A stretch of DNA of 62,893 nt from a virus: positions 1 through 62,893 of IMG/VR virus record IMGVR_UViG_3300007735_000776, one strand, 5' to 3'. The notes under the pieces were generated by a model. That model was given only the letters and a program-made list of their open reading frames with translations, was not told where the DNA came from and ran no database searches. Below are positions 1-6,920 of this stretch, one piece after another. The stretch's first letter is position 1. Every line of letters starts with the position of its first letter. The position numbers and the translations under genes are program-made.

Positions 1-127
1 CTTTAGCTTGCTTGCGCTGTTGCTCAGCCTGCTTCAACTGCAACTCTTGCATCTGCATCTGGACTAGTGGGTCTTGTGCTTGCTGCTCTGCCTGCTGCTG
101 AGCTACCTGCGCAGAGTTCTGCTGGAA
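1..127. repeat. Left copy of 127-bp terminal direct repeat
   Basis: Bases 1-127 are identical to 62767-62893. A single exact overlap joining the two ends of a contig is what a de Bruijn assembler leaves when it closes a circle, and 127 is a common maximum k-mer size. The repeat lies inside the portal coding sequence and keeps its frame, so it is best read as an assembly overlap and not a biological terminal repeat. Confidence 0.95.
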
Positions 128-2272
128 CAGTTGTTGTGCTGCTTGCGCCAGCATCGGTGCCAACCGTGCCTCGACTTCTGGGTCCATGTGTTTCTCTTCA
201 CCGGACTCATCTTTAGCGGGCGGCAAGTTAAAGCCAAGCTGCAACTCTATCTGCTTGCGATACTCCATACCTAAGTGCTCGTTGATGTGAGCCATCATCG
301 CAGCTTGCATCTGTCCAGCCATCGGGTTGTTCTGCAACAACTGACCAATCATCGGGTCCTGCATAGCCGACATATGGACAGTGATGTGAGCGCGGTGATC
401 TTGGTACTCGAACGCTTTGACAGGCTTACCCATCAATATGTTCTGGTTCTCAGTTACTGGATCAGTTGGCTTCTGGTCCTCATCCATCGGCACAAGTTTC
501 TGTGCGTCCTTAATACCCAGCACGTCTAGCATCTGACGATGTAAGAGCGGCATGTTGTACAGATTAGGAGATGTCTGCGCTAACTGAAGCACTGCTTGGT
601 ACTGGACAATCTTCTGCGCCATAGTGCTGGCGTTGGGGTCTGACACAGGTATGACATCCACGTTGTCATAGTCGCTGCGCTTAGCTCTGCGGTTGCCTTC
701 TTCTGGCTCGTAGTTGTACTCGTCAGGTGTGTAGGCTGCGATGATTTCTTTTAGCAGACCCAGTTCCTGCTTCATGCTGTAGTGCACGCGAGCCTGAACC
801 GCCGACATTGTCTTTAGTGTGCGCTCAAGAATAGCCAGCGTAGTACCTACTGGAGCCTGTGCTGACATGTCACTGATCTGAAGATCAGCGGTATTAGCGA
901 AGCGACGACCTTCCTCGATAATGTTCTGGAACAACAAGAACAAAGTCTGGCTTGGTTCTTTGTACGGCAGTGGCAGCAGGTTATCTCTGATCGACCCACT
1001 CGGCACATCCACATCACGGAACTCACCCGGAGCGATAGGTGTGTCGTCGCCCTTGACTCGCAAACCTCGTGCTTTAAAACCACCCGGCAAGTTAGCTAAC
1101 GTACCTGCATCGACCAACTGACGAATTAGCGATGTGCCTGATTTAGCAAACGCACCGACCAAGTGGATCAGACCAAAATAGTAGAAGCCAAAGCCCGGCA
1201 CGTAGCCGTAGTGCACGAAGTGTTGACGTTTGCGATGTGTATCGTCATCAGGCTCCCAGTTACGACGAATGGCAAGAATCTCTGCTGAGCCCTTCTCAAT
1301 CGTCACAACATAAGGCAGTGCAATGCCTGTTACTTTGCCGTCCTCATCTTTATGCTCGAAGCCTTCTAAGTCCAGCTCGACGTGCATCTCAAGGATTTTG
1401 TAGCGATGATCTGTCGTAGCTCTAAAGCCAAGCTTCTCGGCGATCTTCTTCTCGACCTCATCCAAGATGTTGTTCGGCTCACCGAGGTCTACATCACGAT
1501 AAAAGCCAGCATGCTGCAAGCGCGTCAACTCATTCTCAGTCTTACGCATCACGTGTGTCACACGCTCTGCGGACTCCAAGTCACTCGCGCCATACGGCAC
1601 TACCATATCTTCTGCCGGGACATACATCGACACCTGACGCTCAAGATGCGGGTCAAAGTAAATCTTCTTGAACGCATTACCCGCTAGTCCCAAGCCCCAC
1701 AGCATGCGCTCGTGCTCTGGGCGATACTCTTTCATCACGTCCATCAACTGGTAGTTCATATCCGCCTGCACGCGCTGCGCCGCGTCCTTCTTCTCAGGCG
1801 TTTCTTTACCGATGATCTGTGTCTTAACTGGACCCGCAGCAGGGAACGTAGAGAGCATAGTCTCGGACTGGAACTTCACCAGCGCTTCAGACAGCAGTGG
1901 GTGATACACACCACACGCACCCTCCCACGGCTCGGCACGTTCTTCGAGTTTCATACCCAACAGCTCAAGCCCATCTACGTAAGTCTGTATCCAGTCTTTG
2001 CGGCTAGCGATGTCCTCATCAAAGTCACCAATCAACTCAGACGCGAGTGTTGCCAGCTCTTTCTCGTCGATGTACTCGGCAAGGTTAGCGTTGAAGTCAT
2101 CCTCGGTTTCTTTGGCTGGCTCGATCTCAATCTCAAGCCCATCCATGCCAATTGATACCGACTCCGGGTCCTCAATCTCAATCTCGATGTCCGGTTGAAT
2201 AGATTGCGCAATAGCCAAGTCATTCTCGGTCAGCCCCTCGGGTGCGCGGTTTAGTGCCTTATCAATAGCCAT
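1..2272 (-). CDS. Portal protein, N-terminal 757 codons (continues at 62766)
   Basis: The portal forms the dodecameric ring at the capsid vertex through which DNA is packaged and ejected. The frame is open from an ATG at 2272 to the left edge and continues in phase at 62766 to a stop at 62513, giving 841 residues, in the size range of P22-like podovirus portals. An acidic N-terminus is followed by a region with the hallmarks W-E-G-A-C-G-V-Y-H-P-L-L-S-E-A and F-P-A-A-G-P-V-K-T, which I recognise from portals of uncultured aquatic podoviruses. The C-terminal third is Gln-rich and helical, fitting a barrel. AAGGA precedes the ATG, which lies 10 bases after the terminase stop. The call rests on position after terL, length and these motifs. 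Confidence 0.85.
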   Translation of the reverse strand, partial: MAIDKALNRAPEGLTENDLAIAQSIQPDIEIEIEDPESVSIGMDGLEIEIEPAKETEDDFNANLAEYIDEKELATLASELIGDFDEDIASRKDWIQTYVDGLELLGMKLEERAEPWEGACGVYHPLLSEALVKFQSETMLSTFPAAGPVKTQIIGKETPEKKDAAQRVQADMNYQLMDVMKEYRPEHERMLWGLGLAGNAFKKIYFDPHLERQVSMYVPAEDMVVPYGASDLESAERVTHVMRKTENELTRLQHAGFYRDVDLGEPNNILDEVEKKIAEKLGFRATTDHRYKILEMHVELDLEGFEHKDEDGKVTGIALPYVVTIEKGSAEILAIRRNWEPDDDTHRKRQHFVHYGYVPGFGFYYFGLIHLVGAFAKSGTSLIRQLVDAGTLANLPGGFKARGLRVKGDDTPIAPGEFRDVDVPSGSIRDNLLPLPYKEPSQTLFLLFQNIIEEGRRFANTADLQISDMSAQAPVGTTLAILERTLKTMSAVQARVHYSMKQELGLLKEIIAAYTPDEYNYEPEEGNRRAKRSDYDNVDVIPVSDPNASTMAQKIVQYQAVLQLAQTSPNLYNMPLLHRQMLDVLGIKDAQKLVPMDEDQKPTDPVTENQNILMGKPVKAFEYQDHRAHITVHMSAMQDPMIGQLLQNNPMAGQMQAAMMAHINEHLGMEYRKQIELQLGFNLPPAKDESGEEKHMDPEVEARLAPMLAQAAQQLFQQNSAQVAQQQAEQQAQDPLVQMQMQELQLKQAEQQRKQAK

Positions 2273-2281
2273 GATTAGTCC

Positions 2282-3796
2282 TTAATAGAACGGCTGGTTG
2301 CGCCGCTTGAAAAATGGTTGTTCCTCGTCCTCATCCAAGAGGGTGCGTATGTATCCACCACGCCTAAATCGCATCAATGCCAAAGACACCGAGTCAACAT
2401 AGTCGTCATGCTCCCCCGCAGGGAAGCTTGCTACCTCATCAATAACTTCTTCTGCCCACTGTGTGTTGGGTGCCCAGACACGGCCTGACGCGAACAGGTC
2501 AGACACCGCATTAAGTCTTGAAATCTTGTCGTTACCCCTGACCGGCGTGAACTCCTGTACCGGTATACCCATCGCTCTCATCTCGTAGATGAGTGGGGCA
2601 CCTGACGCCTTTTTCTCCACAATGATCGAATCGGGCTCCCACTCCTTACACTCCTCAATAGCTTTCTTTTTAAGCGCTGGAAACTCAAGACGATCCCTAA
2701 ACGCATTGAGGAGGATGATATTGGCTTGTTTGACACCGGTATCGTCGTCCATATAAAAGACGCCCCACGTGGTGCAGGCGCTATAGTCAGCACGGTTAGT
2801 TTTTTCAAACGCCGTATCCCAAGCTTGCAGCACAAAATCACAATATGGCGGGTTATCCTCTTCCCATATCTGCCACCATTCACGTTTGACGATAGCAGAG
2901 GACTCAGATGTGGGGTTCTGCTGGTACTGAGCCATCCATTTAGCGTTGGGAAGCTCGTTTTTTAGCGCCTCTAATTCTTTTTTAGACCAAAACTGAGGCC
3001 AAAGCGGTTGGCCTGACTCAAAAAGCGCCGGAAACTCGATCACTTCCCACTCTTCACCACTTCTTTGGGCTGCGGACTTCAAAACTTGGCCTGTTAAGTC
3101 CTTTTTAGACCATCTCGTCATCACTATGACGATGGCTCCCCCCGGTTGCAGACGCTGACGAGGGCCAGATGTGTACCACTCGTAGGTCTTATCGTAGATT
3201 TCGGGGTTCACTTCGGCAAGTGCTGCCTCTTGTTCGCTATGTGGATCGTCAATAATGAGCAAATCAGCGCCCTTACCGGTAACAGCACCGCCGACACCAA
3301 TAGCAAAGTACTCACCAGCGTAATTTGTAGCCCAACGCCCAGCGGCTTTCGAGTCTGCTTGTAGCGCAACATCGGGAAAAAGGTCCTTATAACGGTCTGA
3401 GTCCACTAAGTTACGAACTTTTCGACCAAAACCTACCGCTAATTCAGCAGTGTGGGAGGTCTGGATCACTTTTTTGCTAGGAAATTTTCCCAAAAACCAA
3501 CTCGGCAATAAATACGACGCAAACTCCGACTTAGTGTGACGTGGCGGCATGTTGATAATCAGGCGTTTTACCTTGCCTTCTGCCACCCGCTCGAACGCAC
3601 GTGCCATCTTCTCGTGATGTCTGCCGTGGATGAAGTTAGGCCAGACGTACTTCACGTACTCCATGAAGTTACTTTTAGCGACATCCTGCGCTTTAGCTCG
3701 CCGGGCCTCGGCGATGAGTGCCCCGACCTTCTGTTGTACAGCCGGTGGCAGGTTGGGGAGAGCCTCTTGTGCTTTACGAAGGAGTTCCGGACTCAT
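2282..3796 (-). CDS. terL: Terminase large subunit
   Basis: This is the ATP-driven packaging motor and headful or site nuclease. With the start at ATG 3796 it has 504 residues. A Walker A-like P-P-R-H-T-K-S lies at about 84-90 and Walker B L-L-I-I-D-D-P at about 179-185. The RNase H-like nuclease domain shows acidic residues in Q-A-W-D-T (about 327), V-E-K-K-A-S-G (about 394) and H-D-D-Y-V-D (about 463-467). The frame extends to ATG 3844, but the M-S-P-E-L-L start at 3796 has a G-rich ribosome site and overlaps the small subunit by only 23 bases. It is the second gene of the leftward late operon. Confidence 0.95.
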   Translation of the reverse strand: MSPELLRKAQEALPNLPPAVQQKVGALIAEARRAKAQDVAKSNFMEYVKYVWPNFIHGRHHEKMARAFERVAEGKVKRLIINMPPRHTKSEFASYLLPSWFLGKFPSKKVIQTSHTAELAVGFGRKVRNLVDSDRYKDLFPDVALQADSKAAGRWATNYAGEYFAIGVGGAVTGKGADLLIIDDPHSEQEAALAEVNPEIYDKTYEWYTSGPRQRLQPGGAIVIVMTRWSKKDLTGQVLKSAAQRSGEEWEVIEFPALFESGQPLWPQFWSKKELEALKNELPNAKWMAQYQQNPTSESSAIVKREWWQIWEEDNPPYCDFVLQAWDTAFEKTNRADYSACTTWGVFYMDDDTGVKQANIILLNAFRDRLEFPALKKKAIEECKEWEPDSIIVEKKASGAPLIYEMRAMGIPVQEFTPVRGNDKISRLNAVSDLFASGRVWAPNTQWAEEVIDEVASFPAGEHDDYVDSVSLALMRFRRGGYIRTLLDEDEEQPFFKRRNQPFY

Positions 3797-4370
3797 CCGT
3801 ATCCCCCGACTCACCAAGCTCCTCATCGATATCGATGTCGGCAATACTCTTAGGAGCGTCTTCCTTAAACGTCACATCGGTAACACCGCCGTACAGCTCT
3901 AACGTCTTCATCAAATCCGTCTCAATATCTTGTACGGTGCGATGCGTAATGTTGATGTCAATGCGTTCAGAGAACAAGCCAACACCTGCAATCCGCCCTA
4001 AGTTTTCCAGTGCCTTCATGCGCTGGCGAGGATCAGGGTCAACGGACTCAACGAGCAACTTGTTGGTCACGTAATTTCTAAGACGGCGGGATACGTCCAG
4101 CACCTCTTGGTCCCATTCATCAAGAATGGCTTCCAGATTCAGTATGGTGCCGGGGGTTAGCTGTTTGGCAGAAGGAATCTTTTTGGTAGCGAAGATTTCG
4201 TGGGACTTCGCCTTGTCGTCGGGAGTGATGTCTACTTGCGCCCCTTGGCTTATAAGTTCTTGGACTGTTTCAAAGAGGGCGTGCGCCTTCTGACGAAAGT
4301 CGTCGATTTCCTCCGGCGTGGTGTCGAAGGGAAGTGGGATACCCACTTCAGGCGTTGCGAGTATAGGCAT
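3774..4370 (-). CDS. terS: Terminase small subunit
   Basis: This 198-residue protein is encoded immediately upstream of and overlapping terL. Small subunits bind the packaging start site and regulate the motor. The sequence has a central helical region (about 60-135) and an acidic, Ser/Thr-rich C-terminal tail rich in I-D-I-D-E-E, a common arrangement for the tail that contacts the large subunit. ATG 4370 follows ACGGA. A leftward promoter at 4434-4406 gives a leader of roughly 30 bases. Identity is inferred mainly from position and general architecture, since small subunits diverge rapidly. Confidence 0.75.
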   Translation of the reverse strand: MPILATPEVGIPLPFDTTPEEIDDFRQKAHALFETVQELISQGAQVDITPDDKAKSHEIFATKKIPSAKQLTPGTILNLEAILDEWDQEVLDVSRRLRNYVTNKLLVESVDPDPRQRMKALENLGRIAGVGLFSERIDINITHRTVQDIETDLMKTLELYGGVTDVTFKEDAPKSIADIDIDEELGESGDTDESGTPS

Positions 4371-4405
4371 GTGTTCCGTAGCGTTTGTGGCCCAGATTGT
4401 CCGCG

Positions 4406-4434
4406 AAGATAAACACCTTGTATAAATTTGTCAA
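4406..4434 (-). promoter_or_regulatory. Leftward late-operon promoter
   Basis: On the minus strand TTGACA (4434-4429), a 17-base spacer and TATCTT (4411-4406) form a sigma70-type promoter with a consensus -35 and a 4/6 -10. It sits about 36 bases upstream of the small-terminase ATG, so it is the obvious promoter for the packaging and structural genes. Confidence 0.65.
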
Positions 4435-4693
4435 TGTATATACCCCGACATTGCGCATAGGACCCAAAAATGCAACGGGGGGTGTTTCTATAAAAGTATA
4501 TGCCTTAGACCGTATAAATTTTGAGGTGGGGCACCCCCTATGTCTATCCTTGACGTCTTGTTAATAAAACAACAAGCTGAAGGTGCCCCTGACTCATTGT
4601 AATGCGATTTGGGATTTTGTTATCTGATGTGCAAATTACTAAGGCATGGCAGGCGATGGTACCAAATCCAGAAATCGGGGGGTGGGGTGTCGT

Positions 4694-4709
4694 ATTAACA
4701 GCTGTTAAT
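4694..4709. promoter_or_regulatory. Palindromic site 1 (perfect)
   Basis: ATTAACAGCTGTTAAT is a perfect 16-bp inverted repeat, followed by AAAT. It lies about 33 bases upstream of the probable early promoter -35 and is the first of the eleven dispersed sites. Confidence 0.8.
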
Positions 4710-4741
4710 AAATCGAATGGTGTACCCTGTCAAAAAATGCT

Positions 4742-4770
4742 TTGATTATTCGAACACTCCGCTATATTAG
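4742..4770 (+). promoter_or_regulatory. Probable rightward early promoter
   Basis: TTGATT (4742-4747) with a 17-base spacer to TATTAG (4765-4770), or the overlapping TATATT two bases earlier, makes a plausible sigma70 promoter about 50 bases upstream of the first rightward gene. The match is only moderate; the position, in the divergent region next to palindrome 1, supports it. Confidence 0.45.
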
Positions 4771-4821
4771 AACCATGTCGAGCGCATCTCGGCATAACTA
4801 ATCTAAACAACGGAGGAAATT

Positions 4822-5325
4822 ATGAAATACGAAACACTTACCAAAAACGTAATCGACGCGGTTCGCAACGAGTTAACAGGTGTTAATAAATGGCAAGTCG
4901 CGGGAACTAGCGTGCGCGAGTTCTACGGCACTGAAACGGCACTGACCGAAGTCAAGGCGCAATTCATTGCGGATGCCATCTTGCCAGCGCTCGACAAAAA
5001 ACACGCCACTGCACTCGCCGCCGAGTTACCTCGTAAGGGTAGCAAAGAATATAACGCGCTCGATGCCGCTGGGGTTGCCAAGTGGGAAATTCAGAATCAA
5101 GCGAAAAAAGATGCGCGCTCGACTGCGGCGACGATGTTCTCGCGCATCGTTGGCTACGCTTTCCCGAAAGAAAAAACCGAGAGCGCACCGAAATCGCTTG
5201 AGACTAAATTGCTCGAACTTATCAACGATGCAATTGGCAAAATTGAAAAGGCTGAAAGTCCCGAGTTCGATGCACTCGCGGCACTGACCCACTTGCGCGG
5301 CGCGGTTTCAATCATTGCCAAGTAA
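4822..5325 (+). CDS. Hypothetical early protein, 167 residues
   Basis: This is the first gene of the rightward block, with a strong GGAGGAAAT ribosome site before ATG 4822. The protein is mixed alpha-helical and charged, with no cysteine cluster, membrane segment or family motif I recognise. Residues about 18-22 (L-T-G-V-N) are encoded by palindromic site 2, so the DNA site lies within the first 65 bases of the gene. The first-gene position suggests a host-takeover or regulatory role, which is inference only. A GC-rich hairpin follows the stop. Confidence 0.8.
   Translation: MKYETLTKNVIDAVRNELTGVNKWQVAGTSVREFYGTETALTEVKAQFIADAILPALDKKHATALAAELPRKGSKEYNALDAAGVAKWEIQNQAKKDARSTAATMFSRIVGYAFPKEKTESAPKSLETKLLELINDAIGKIEKAESPEFDALAALTHLRGAVSIIAK
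4873..4886. promoter_or_regulatory. Palindromic site 2, inside first early gene
   Basis: TTAACAGGTGTTAA, flanked by TAAAT on the right, lies 178 bases after site 1. It encodes L-T-G-V-N in the overlapping gene. Confidence 0.75.
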
Positions 5326-5331
5326 TCACTC

Positions 5332-5349
5332 GCCCCCCGCAAGGGGGGC
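5332..5349 (+). other. Intercistronic GC-rich hairpin
   Basis: GCCCCCC, a GCAA tetraloop (GNRA type) and GGGGGGC form a perfect 7-bp stem directly after the first early gene. There is no U-run, so it is more likely an mRNA-stabilising or processing hairpin than a terminator. Confidence 0.6.
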
Positions 5350-5369
5350 ATCACTCAAGGGAAAATGAA

Positions 5370-5546
5370 ATGCACCACACAATCACTCTGGAATTCGACG
5401 GCATCGAGCGGCGCTATGAAACTCAGTCTTACAACGATGCAATCGTTTTAGTTGACGCATTAACAAGAATTCATTCCGGCGCTCGTGTTTGTCTGTTAGA
5501 TCAGCATGGTCACGAAACCTACGTTTATGATCCGCACTTCGCATAA
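5370..5546 (+). CDS. Small hypothetical protein, 58 residues
   Basis: ATG 5370 follows AAGGGAAA. The 58-residue product begins M-H-H-T-I-T-L-E-F-D and ends D-P-H-F-A. It looks like a small beta/alpha protein with no membrane segment or metal-binding cysteines. It lies between the GC-rich hairpin and a strong terminator, so it is the last gene of the first early transcript. The competing ATG at 5365 is out of frame and gives only a short peptide. Function unknown. Confidence 0.65.
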   Translation: MHHTITLEFDGIERRYETQSYNDAIVLVDALTRIHSGARVCLLDQHGHETYVYDPHFA

Positions 5547-5564
5547 CCAACCTTGCCCCACTCG

Positions 5565-5591
5565 CCCCGACTTCGGTCGGGGTTTTTTATT
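5565..5591 (+). terminator. Rho-independent terminator
   Basis: CCCCGAC (5565-5571), a UUCG tetraloop closed by C-G (5572-5575) and GTCGGGG (5576-5582) are followed by TTTTTTATT. The 7-bp stem, stable UUCG loop and U-tract make it a textbook intrinsic terminator ending the first early transcription unit. Confidence 0.9.
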
Positions 5592-5658
5592 GTCCGCTGT
5601 TTCCATCATCTTTGATGATAGTAGCTGTAGCTGATGAAGATGATGATGCAACAACTTA

Positions 5659-5672
5659 TTAACAGGTGTTAA
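5659..5672. promoter_or_regulatory. Palindromic site 3, intergenic
   Basis: TTAACAGGTGTTAA, with an outer A/T pair extending it to 16 bp, lies about 70 bases after the first terminator and just before the opposed TGTTCC/GGAACA hexamer clusters. Confidence 0.75.
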
Positions 5673-5695
5673 TGCGGATGAGGCACAGCGCAGCG

Positions 5696-6028
5696 TGTTC
5701 CAAGCAGGGCAGACCTTTGTTCCGTTTGTTCCAGCTTTGTTCCGTTCGCTGGAACAGCCAAAACCGTTGGTACGCCTACGTTTTGAGGCTTTTTTATATG
5801 TTTGTTCCATTGTTCCACATATATATAACACCTTCCCAAAAATTCTTTTTCACTTTACATTGTTAAGTATGGGATTCTCCCTGCCTTCGTGACTTCGTCG
5901 GCAGGTGTATTTTTGCGGAACATGGAACAGAACCCACAACCAATCACGCAACACGTTGATTTTAAATACATTTCGTGCGTTTTAAAACGCGGAACAAAGC
6001 CAGAACAAGCGGAACAAAACATGGAACA
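5696..6028. other. Candidate replication origin: opposed hexamer clusters
   Basis: TGTTCC occurs at 5696, 5718, 5727, 5738, 5803 and 5811. Its complement GGAACA occurs at 5751, 5917, 5924, 5991, 6011 and 6023. The two sets are almost fully segregated and point at each other across an AT-rich tract (about 5790-5870). The stretch is non-coding, 491 bases between genes at 5546 and 6038, and sits at the start of the replication-side block. Iteron-like hexamers around an AT-rich tract are what a plasmid-type origin looks like. The assignment is inference: no initiator gene is adjacent, and operator function is an alternative. Confidence 0.4.
5880..5914 (+). terminator. Weak terminator-like hairpin
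   Basis: CCTGCC (5880-5885) and GGCAGG (5900-5905) form a 6-bp stem with a 14-base loop, followed by TGTATTTTTG. The stem is short and the U-run interrupted, so this is only a possible attenuator ahead of the zinc-ribbon gene. Confidence 0.3.
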
Positions 6029-6037
6029 GGAGAACAC

Positions 6038-6250
6038 GTGACAACAAACACGAAATTTTGTCGCTTATGTGGTAGCTCAATTACTCCACCTGAGCGACGT
6101 TCCATAACATCTTTGTGTATGACGTGTGGAGAAGCAGAAGCGCGGAAGGTAAAGCACTGCATAGTTCCGATGCACAAGTCGAACTATATTGCAGTTTTCG
6201 ACAAAGATGTATTAACAGGTGTTAATCAAAAGGGAGGAATCGTCAAATGA
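6038..6250 (+). CDS. Small zinc-ribbon protein
   Basis: The frame opens at 5975, but the best start is GTG 6038 with AGGAG six bases upstream; the region before it belongs to the hexamer cluster. The 70-residue product has C-R-L-C near residue 9 and C-M-T-C near residue 30, the two knuckles of a four-cysteine zinc ribbon. Such small proteins usually bind nucleic acid or other proteins. Palindromic site 4 encodes L-T-G-V-N near the C-terminus. The stop overlaps the next start as ATGA, implying translational coupling. Confidence 0.7.
   Translation: MTTNTKFCRLCGSSITPPERRSITSLCMTCGEAEARKVKHCIVPMHKSNYIAVFDKDVLTGVNQKGGIVK
6212..6225. promoter_or_regulatory. Palindromic site 4, at 3' end of zinc-ribbon gene
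   Basis: TTAACAGGTGTTAA with the outer A/T pair. It ends about 22 bases before the next start codon and is read as L-T-G-V-N in the overlapping gene. Confidence 0.75.
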
Positions 6251-6417
6251 AGTACAAAGGCATAGTGAAATTCACCTACATCCAAATGATCGAGGTAGAA
6301 GCTGCAACCCAAGAGAGTGCGCAGGAGATCATCTGGGAAAAACTCGATAGGTCAAGAGCGGTGGAGGATGGGGTCGAACTCTACGATATATGGGAGGTTA
6401 CTGATGGACAGGTTTGA
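6247..6417 (+). CDS. Small hypothetical protein, 56 residues
   Basis: The ATG at 6247 overlaps the previous stop (ATGA) and follows a GGAGG-type site. The 56-residue product begins M-K-Y-K-G-I-V-K-F and has the look of a small ferredoxin-like or swapped-hairpin fold: a beta-strand, a helix rich in A/E/Q, then a terminal strand ending I-W-E-V-T-D. This pattern is common in small phage proteins and gives no function. It overlaps the next tiny gene by 14 bases. Confidence 0.65.
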   Translation: MKYKGIVKFTYIQMIEVEAATQESAQEIIWEKLDRSRAVEDGVELYDIWEVTDGQV

Positions 6418-6490
6418 CGTTGTTGGCTTGATATGTTTTTGTATGCTAATCGTGATGCTGTTTGCTGAATACATGGAGTTACTCGAATGA
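6404..6490 (+). CDS. Single-pass membrane micropeptide, 28 residues
   Basis: GGAGG lies seven bases upstream of ATG 6404, and the stop overlaps the next start as ATGA. The 28 residues are M-D-R-F-D, a hydrophobic stretch (V-V-G-L-I-C-F-C-M-L-I-V-M-L-F) and an acidic tail, consistent with one membrane helix. The ribosome site and tight coupling on both sides argue for translation. Early phage membrane micropeptides often alter host membrane functions; no specific role can be given. Confidence 0.55.
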   Translation: MDRFDVVGLICFCMLIVMLFAEYMELLE

Positions 6491-6693
6491 AACTAATTAA
6501 CCGCAAGACAGGTAAAGAGGTGCAGATTGGCGACACCCTGATCCGCAAGAACTACAAAGGTTTCAAGCATCGGTTCGAGGTGCTTGCGATTGGCAAAGAG
6601 TTGATCCACGTCAGAAAGTTGGGTGCAGATGACCAGTGGATTTACTTGAACGTGCATCCCGAATCCTTGCAGTTGGATTGGGTGTTGGTGTGA
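6487..6693 (+). CDS. Small hypothetical protein, 68 residues
   Basis: Coupled to the micropeptide by ATGA. The basic, beta-rich sequence (K-L-I-N-R-K-T-G-K-E-V-Q-I-G-D at the start, then V-L-A-I-G-K and I-H-V-R) reads like a small SH3-like barrel, as in many phage nucleic-acid-associated proteins. That fold guess is from the strand pattern alone. Function unknown. Confidence 0.7.
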   Translation: MKLINRKTGKEVQIGDTLIRKNYKGFKHRFEVLAIGKELIHVRKLGADDQWIYLNVHPESLQLDWVLV

Positions 6694-6748
6694 AAACAAG
6701 TTGGTAGAAGTTAATTTAGGTACGTTTTAACGGACACAAGGAGGGTCT

Positions 6749-6904
6749 ATGACTGAAGCAGAATGGGATGAGCATATCGATGCGCTGTACGCGCGGTGGG
6801 TGGCAGACAACGAGGCGTATGCGTTCGAGGACAACTACGAGCCGTTTGAGATTAAAACGCAACCGCAGAAATCAAACGATGAACTACTTACCAAAACAAG
6901 TTAA
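6749..6904 (+). CDS. Small acidic hypothetical protein, 51 residues
   Basis: AAGGAGG lies just upstream of ATG 6749. The 51-residue product is acidic and rich in Trp, Tyr and Asp/Glu (M-T-E-A-E-W-D-E-H-I-D at the start), with a polar C-terminal tail. Its TAA stop (6902-6904) is formed by palindromic site 5, so the site, the stop and the next gene's ribosome site share one short block. Acidic early phage proteins are sometimes DNA mimics; nothing specific supports that here. Confidence 0.65.
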   Translation: MTEAEWDEHIDALYARWVADNEAYAFEDNYEPFEIKTQPQKSNDELLTKTS

Positions 6905-6920
6905 CAGGAGTTAATAAATG
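6901..6920 (+). promoter_or_regulatory. Palindromic site 5 fused with stop, RBS and start
   Basis: TTAACAGGAGTTAATAAATG combines a one-mismatch palindrome (6901-6914), the TAA of the upstream gene, an AGGAG Shine-Dalgarno and the ATG of the next gene. An identical 20-mer occurs at 9266-9285. The single change from TGTTAA to AGTTAA is what creates the Shine-Dalgarno. Confidence 0.75.

Larger units (their letters stand above)
4371..4821. other. Divergent control region
   Basis: A 451-bp non-coding stretch separates the leftward late genes from the rightward early genes. It holds a minus-strand promoter (4434-4406), a probable plus-strand promoter (4742-4770) and one perfect 16-bp palindrome (4694-4709). 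It also has an 8-bp inverted repeat, GGGGCACC at 4528-4535 and GGTGCCCC at 4582-4589, separated by 46 bases. I see no convincing small reading frame in it. It is the natural place for an early/late switch. Confidence 0.7.

Noticed and set aside
1-127. Terminal repeat as a biological direct terminal repeat of T7 type
   Set aside because: It is only 127 bp, matches a common assembler k-mer size and lies wholly inside the portal gene with an intact frame. Biological terminal repeats usually lie between genes and would appear collapsed in a short-read assembly.
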